Of a stretch of 44,396 nt of DNA, positions 42,023 to 44,396 are shown one piece after another. Both the position numbers and the translations under genes were made by a program. The first letter of the stretch is position 1. Each line of letters opens with the position of its first letter. The notes beneath the pieces are model-generated. The model searched no databases. It was not told the DNA's origin and saw only the letters and a list, made by a program, of their open reading frames with translations. The DNA is from Chthonomonadales bacterium (GTDB lineage Bacteria > Armatimonadota > Chthonomonadetes > Chthonomonadales > CAJBBX01), in the NCBI GenBank assembly GCA_012517255.1, contig JAAYVH010000291.1:1-44396 (forward strand), read 5' to 3'.

Positions 42023-43174
42023 GTGAACGACATCCATGGGCAGCGCACATCGGCGTGGGACGCTGCTGTGCGGCTGCCCTGGCGTCGCATAGTCTCCTTC
42101 GTTATCGCAGGCCTCGCGGCAGCATGGTTTCTGTGGCGCGTACGAGCCATTCTTCCCCCCTTCGCCATCGCGCTAATTCTCGCTGCGCTGCTCGATCCGG
42201 TCGTCTCCCGCATGACGCATCGGGGCATGGCGCGTGGACGTGCTGTCGCCTCGATCTTCGCCCTTGCTCTCCTCGTCGTGCTTGCCGCCGCCGCGTTAAT
42301 ACTGCCCCCTGCAGTGAACCAGGTCTCGGACCTGGCGGCGAACGTCTCCGACTACGCGCAGAGGTTCACCTCATCCGCCGAGAGCTTCACCCAGCGCGCA
42401 GACAGATGGTATGAGGAACACCGCAACACCCTCGAAAAGCTGGGTATGACGGAGACGCCGTCGCAGTTCATGCAGCGCCAGGCTGAGCCGTTGTCCCAAT
42501 CCGTGCAGTCCTTCCTCGAAGGGGTTCGCGTCGCCCTTGTCGGTATGATGGGGCAGGTGCTGTGGATCATCATCATCCCGCTGTCGCTGTTCTACTTCCT
42601 GCTCGACTATCCCGCCCTCCGAAAGCGGATCATTGGCTTCGTGCCCGCCGGGCGCCGGGACGAAGTAGATCGGATTGCAACCGAAGTGGTGGAGGTGTTC
42701 GGCGCCTATGTGCGGGGCCTCACCAAGGTGTGCATGGCCTATGGCGGCACTGCCACCGTGTTGTTCTGGATCCTGCGGATACCCTACGCGCTATTCCTTG
42801 GCATCGCGGCGGGCGTGTTCTACGCCGTGCCCTACGTTGGACCGGGACTTGCTCTGATCAGCGTTGCCGTGATCTGCCTGACAACCGGCAAGGGGATCGC
42901 CTTCACCATCGTGGCGGTTGTGTTCTTCGTAGTGATGCACCTTGCGTTTGACTATGGCGTCACTCCCCGCGTCGTAGGTGGCTCGGTCGGACTTCATCCT
43001 CTGGTCAACATCTTCGCGCTGATGAGCGGCGTGGTGCTGTTCGGAGTGTGGGGCATGATCCTGGCGGTTCCCGTCGCGGCTTCCATCAAACGGGTCCTTG
43101 CGCAGCTCTACCCCGAGCTGATGGCCCCGCCTCAGCCGGCTTCCACAGCCTCGCAGACCGGCGATTCTGCCTGA
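42023..43174 (+). CDS. AI-2E family transporter (PF01594-type)
   Basis: 383 residues from GTG 42023. About seven to eight helices in the family arrangement: an N-terminal helix pair ('ILPPFAIALILAALLDPVV'), a long amphipathic loop (about 105-165), then 'VLWIIIIPLSLFYFLLDYP' and a C-terminal block of helices with 'YVGPGLALISVAVICL' and 'VVGGSVGLHPLVNIFALMSG', the hallmark 'GxxxxLHPLxxxxxLxxG' stretch. Despite the name, members export diverse solutes or ions; substrate unknown. The long central loop is typical. Confidence 0.88.
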   Translation: MNDIHGQRTSAWDAAVRLPWRRIVSFVIAGLAAAWFLWRVRAILPPFAIALILAALLDPVVSRMTHRGMARGRAVASIFALALLVVLAAAALILPPAVNQVSDLAANVSDYAQRFTSSAESFTQRADRWYEEHRNTLEKLGMTETPSQFMQRQAEPLSQSVQSFLEGVRVALVGMMGQVLWIIIIPLSLFYFLLDYPALRKRIIGFVPAGRRDEVDRIATEVVEVFGAYVRGLTKVCMAYGGTATVLFWILRIPYALFLGIAAGVFYAVPYVGPGLALISVAVICLTTGKGIAFTIVAVVFFVVMHLAFDYGVTPRVVGGSVGLHPLVNIFALMSGVVLFGVWGMILAVPVAASIKRVLAQLYPELMAPPQPASTASQTGDSA

Positions 43175-43189
43175 TTGCTCGGCCGCCTC

Positions 43190-43218
43190 TTGACGGTGGC
43201 CTGCAACTGCGCTATACT
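43190..43218 (+). promoter_or_regulatory. Near-consensus housekeeping promoter of the second sigma gene
   Basis: TTGACG (43190-43195) and TATACT (43213-43218) are separated by exactly 17 bases. Predicted transcription start is near 43225, giving a leader of about 72 bases before the ATG at 43297. This is the best sigma-70-type match in the window. Confidence 0.6.
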
Positions 43219-43296
43219 CATAGCATCGCTAAATAAACGCGGGGCGGTGACGCGGACGAGCGTGTCGAGACACCGTTTCGCGGGAGGACTGGCGTT

Positions 43297-43914
43297 ATGC
43301 AGGTTGTAGAAACCGGCAAGTTCGCTCTGCAGTACGACGTCTCCGACTTCGACAGGATGCTCCGCGACCACCATCGCCGAGCGTTCAGTTTCGCATATCG
43401 CATGACCGGCAACCGTGAGGATGCCGAGGATCTGACCCAGGATGCTTTCATCCGTGCCTATAGAGCCTTCGACCGCTATGATCGCACCCGACCGTTCGAC
43501 CGCTGGCTGTTCAGGATCATAGCGAATCTCTTTGTGGACCGCCTGCGCGCAAAACCGCGCCAGACCCCCCTTTCGCTGGACACTCCCATGGAAGGGGACG
43601 ACGGGGACTCCCTGTTCAGCGAGATCCCCGATGAGGAAGCCGACCCATCCAATGTGATTCTGAAGGAAGTGATGGATGAGCGCCTGCAGGCCGCGCTAAA
43701 CGCACTGCCGCCGCAGTTTCGTCAGACCGTGTTGCTGACCGATCTTGAGGGTATGTCGTACGATGAGGCTGCCGAAGTGCTCGAGTGCGCAGTGGGAACC
43801 ATTCGTTCTCGCCTGCATCGCGCACGCGTCATGATGAGGGACACACTGGCGGGCAAAGGCACCAGACGGCGCCGCTCGCGAGCGTCAAGCGAGATGGCTC
43901 CGTTGGCAGCCTGA
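43297..43914 (+). CDS. ECF-like RNA polymerase sigma factor
   Basis: 205 residues with ATG 43297 and CGGGAGGAC upstream. Region 2 includes 'FSFAYRMTGNREDAEDLTQDAFIRAYRAF' in short form and 'RPFDRWLFRIIANLFVDRLR'. Region 4 includes 'LPPQFRQTVLLTDLEGMSYDEAAEVLE' and the helix-turn-helix 'AVGTIRSRLHRARVMMRD'. An Asp/Glu-rich linker separates them. The C-terminal tail is Arg/Ser-rich. No anti-sigma gene follows; the next gene is convergent. It appears constitutively transcribed from the promoter above. Confidence 0.92.
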   Translation: MQVVETGKFALQYDVSDFDRMLRDHHRRAFSFAYRMTGNREDAEDLTQDAFIRAYRAFDRYDRTRPFDRWLFRIIANLFVDRLRAKPRQTPLSLDTPMEGDDGDSLFSEIPDEEADPSNVILKEVMDERLQAALNALPPQFRQTVLLTDLEGMSYDEAAEVLECAVGTIRSRLHRARVMMRDTLAGKGTRRRRSRASSEMAPLAA

Positions 43915-43940
43915 CTGCAAGCAGCCTCTGGCAATGTGGG

Positions 43941-43971
43941 CGCGGGGCGCGGCGATCTGCCGGGCCCCGCG
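43941..43971. terminator. Bidirectional GC-rich hairpin between convergent genes
   Basis: CGCGGGGC (43941-43948) pairs with GCCCCGCG (43964-43971). An inner stem CGGC/GCCG (43950-43953 with 43959-43962) continues it after one G/G mismatch, closing on GATCT. It lies between the sigma stop (43914) and the convergent UroD-like stop (43978). T-rich tracts are weak, so efficiency is uncertain. Confidence 0.6.
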
Positions 43972-43977
43972 TCTCTG

Positions 43978-44396
43978 TCAGTAGACCCCATACTCCTGCA
44001 GAGCCCGATGCATGGCCATGATGTTCTGCGGCGGCACGTCAGCCTGAATGTTGTGGACAGCCGTAAAGACAAACCCGCCTCCGGGGGCAAGGTCGCCGAT
44101 CCGGCGTCGGACCTCGTCGCGCACCTCGTCCGGTGAGCCGTGAGGCAGGACGTCCTGCGTGTCAATCCCGCCGCCCCAGAAGGTGATGTGCGTGCCGTAT
44201 TCCCGCTTGAGCCCGGCGGTGTCCATGTCGCGGGCGGAAACCTGAACGGGGTTGAGGATGTCAATGCCCGCTTCGATCATATCCGGGATGATCCTGCGAA
44301 CGCTTCCGCACGAGTGGTAGAAGATGGCGACGTGGGGGGCGCAGCGCTTGATATGTGTACACAGCCGCTGCAATCGAGGCCTGAACAGGGCGCCGA
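43978..44396 (-). CDS. UroD-superfamily protein, 5' part beyond window edge
   Basis: The open frame runs from the right edge to the stop at 43978, about 139 codons, so only the C-terminal part is visible. Motifs 'LQRLCTHIKRCAPHVAIFYH', 'AGIDILNPVQVSARDMDTAGL', 'REYGTHITFWGGGIDTQDVLP' and 'VFTAVHNIQADVPPQNIMAMHR' match the uroporphyrinogen decarboxylase/methylcobamide methyltransferase (MtaA/CmuA-like) superfamily. In such genomes many UroD-like proteins are not heme enzymes but corrinoid-linked or unknown. The N-terminal half needed to decide is missing. Confidence 0.85.
   Translation of the reverse strand, partial: GALFRPRLQRLCTHIKRCAPHVAIFYHSCGSVRRIIPDMIEAGIDILNPVQVSARDMDTAGLKREYGTHITFWGGGIDTQDVLPHGSPDEVRDEVRRRIGDLAPGGGFVFTAVHNIQADVPPQNIMAMHRALQEYGVY

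Noticed and set aside
1-44396. tRNA, rRNA, CRISPR array, insertion sequence or prophage
   Set aside because: No tRNA cloverleaf, repeat array, transposase or integrase was seen on either strand. A covariance-model scan could still find small RNAs.

Overview
The window is about 44.4 kb of GC-rich bacterial chromosome. It is densely coding, has no rRNA, tRNA, CRISPR array, insertion sequence or phage gene that I can see, and no gene-free stretch longer than about 240 bases. A complete proteasome tagging operon with a UBact-type modifier, together with orphan carbohydrate-active enzymes, a DUF4838 protein, a sodium:solute symporter and a UroD-like protein, fits Armatimonadota or a neighbouring phylum. 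That placement is inference from gene content, not a phylogeny.

Layout. 1-6.4 kb: a truncated DUF4838 protein, lepA, a small glycine-rich membrane protein, and a GT28-like glycosyltransferase behind a TPR/TPM-like membrane protein. 6.5-12.8 kb: glycerate 2-kinase and a sulfatase-like hydrolase (+ strand), facing a symporter-DUF885 peptidase pair (- strand). 12.9-20.2 kb (+ strand): a DUF4139 protein; an ECF sigma factor, zinc anti-sigma factor and exported STN/zinc-ribbon protein with an ECF-type promoter in front; an orphan ParB; a run of stem-loops ending in a terminator; a large unknown membrane protein; and a KGG-repeat stress protein. 20.4-28.3 kb: clpS, then on the - strand thiol peroxidase, two GT39-type glycosyltransferases and a TIM-barrel protein, the last three chained by ATGA overlaps; a divergent MFS transporter follows.

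28.2-34.8 kb (- strand) is the highlight. ARC (Mpa) ATPase, Dop, a 61-residue UBact/Pup-like modifier, PrcB, PrcA and PafA lie in the order known from actinobacteria. Together they supply tag, ligase, depupylase, 20S core and unfoldase ring. The ARC gene carries a one-base frameshift inside its Walker A motif, at a run of five C (coding strand).

35-40 kb (- strand) holds pdxS, a small exported protein, an NAD-type isocitrate dehydrogenase-like enzyme, a family-10-like glycosidase and purE. 40-44 kb (+ strand) holds mnmA, a DUF948 protein, a YtxH protein, an AI-2E family transporter and a second ECF-like sigma factor behind a near-consensus housekeeping promoter. The window ends inside a UroD-like gene on the - strand.
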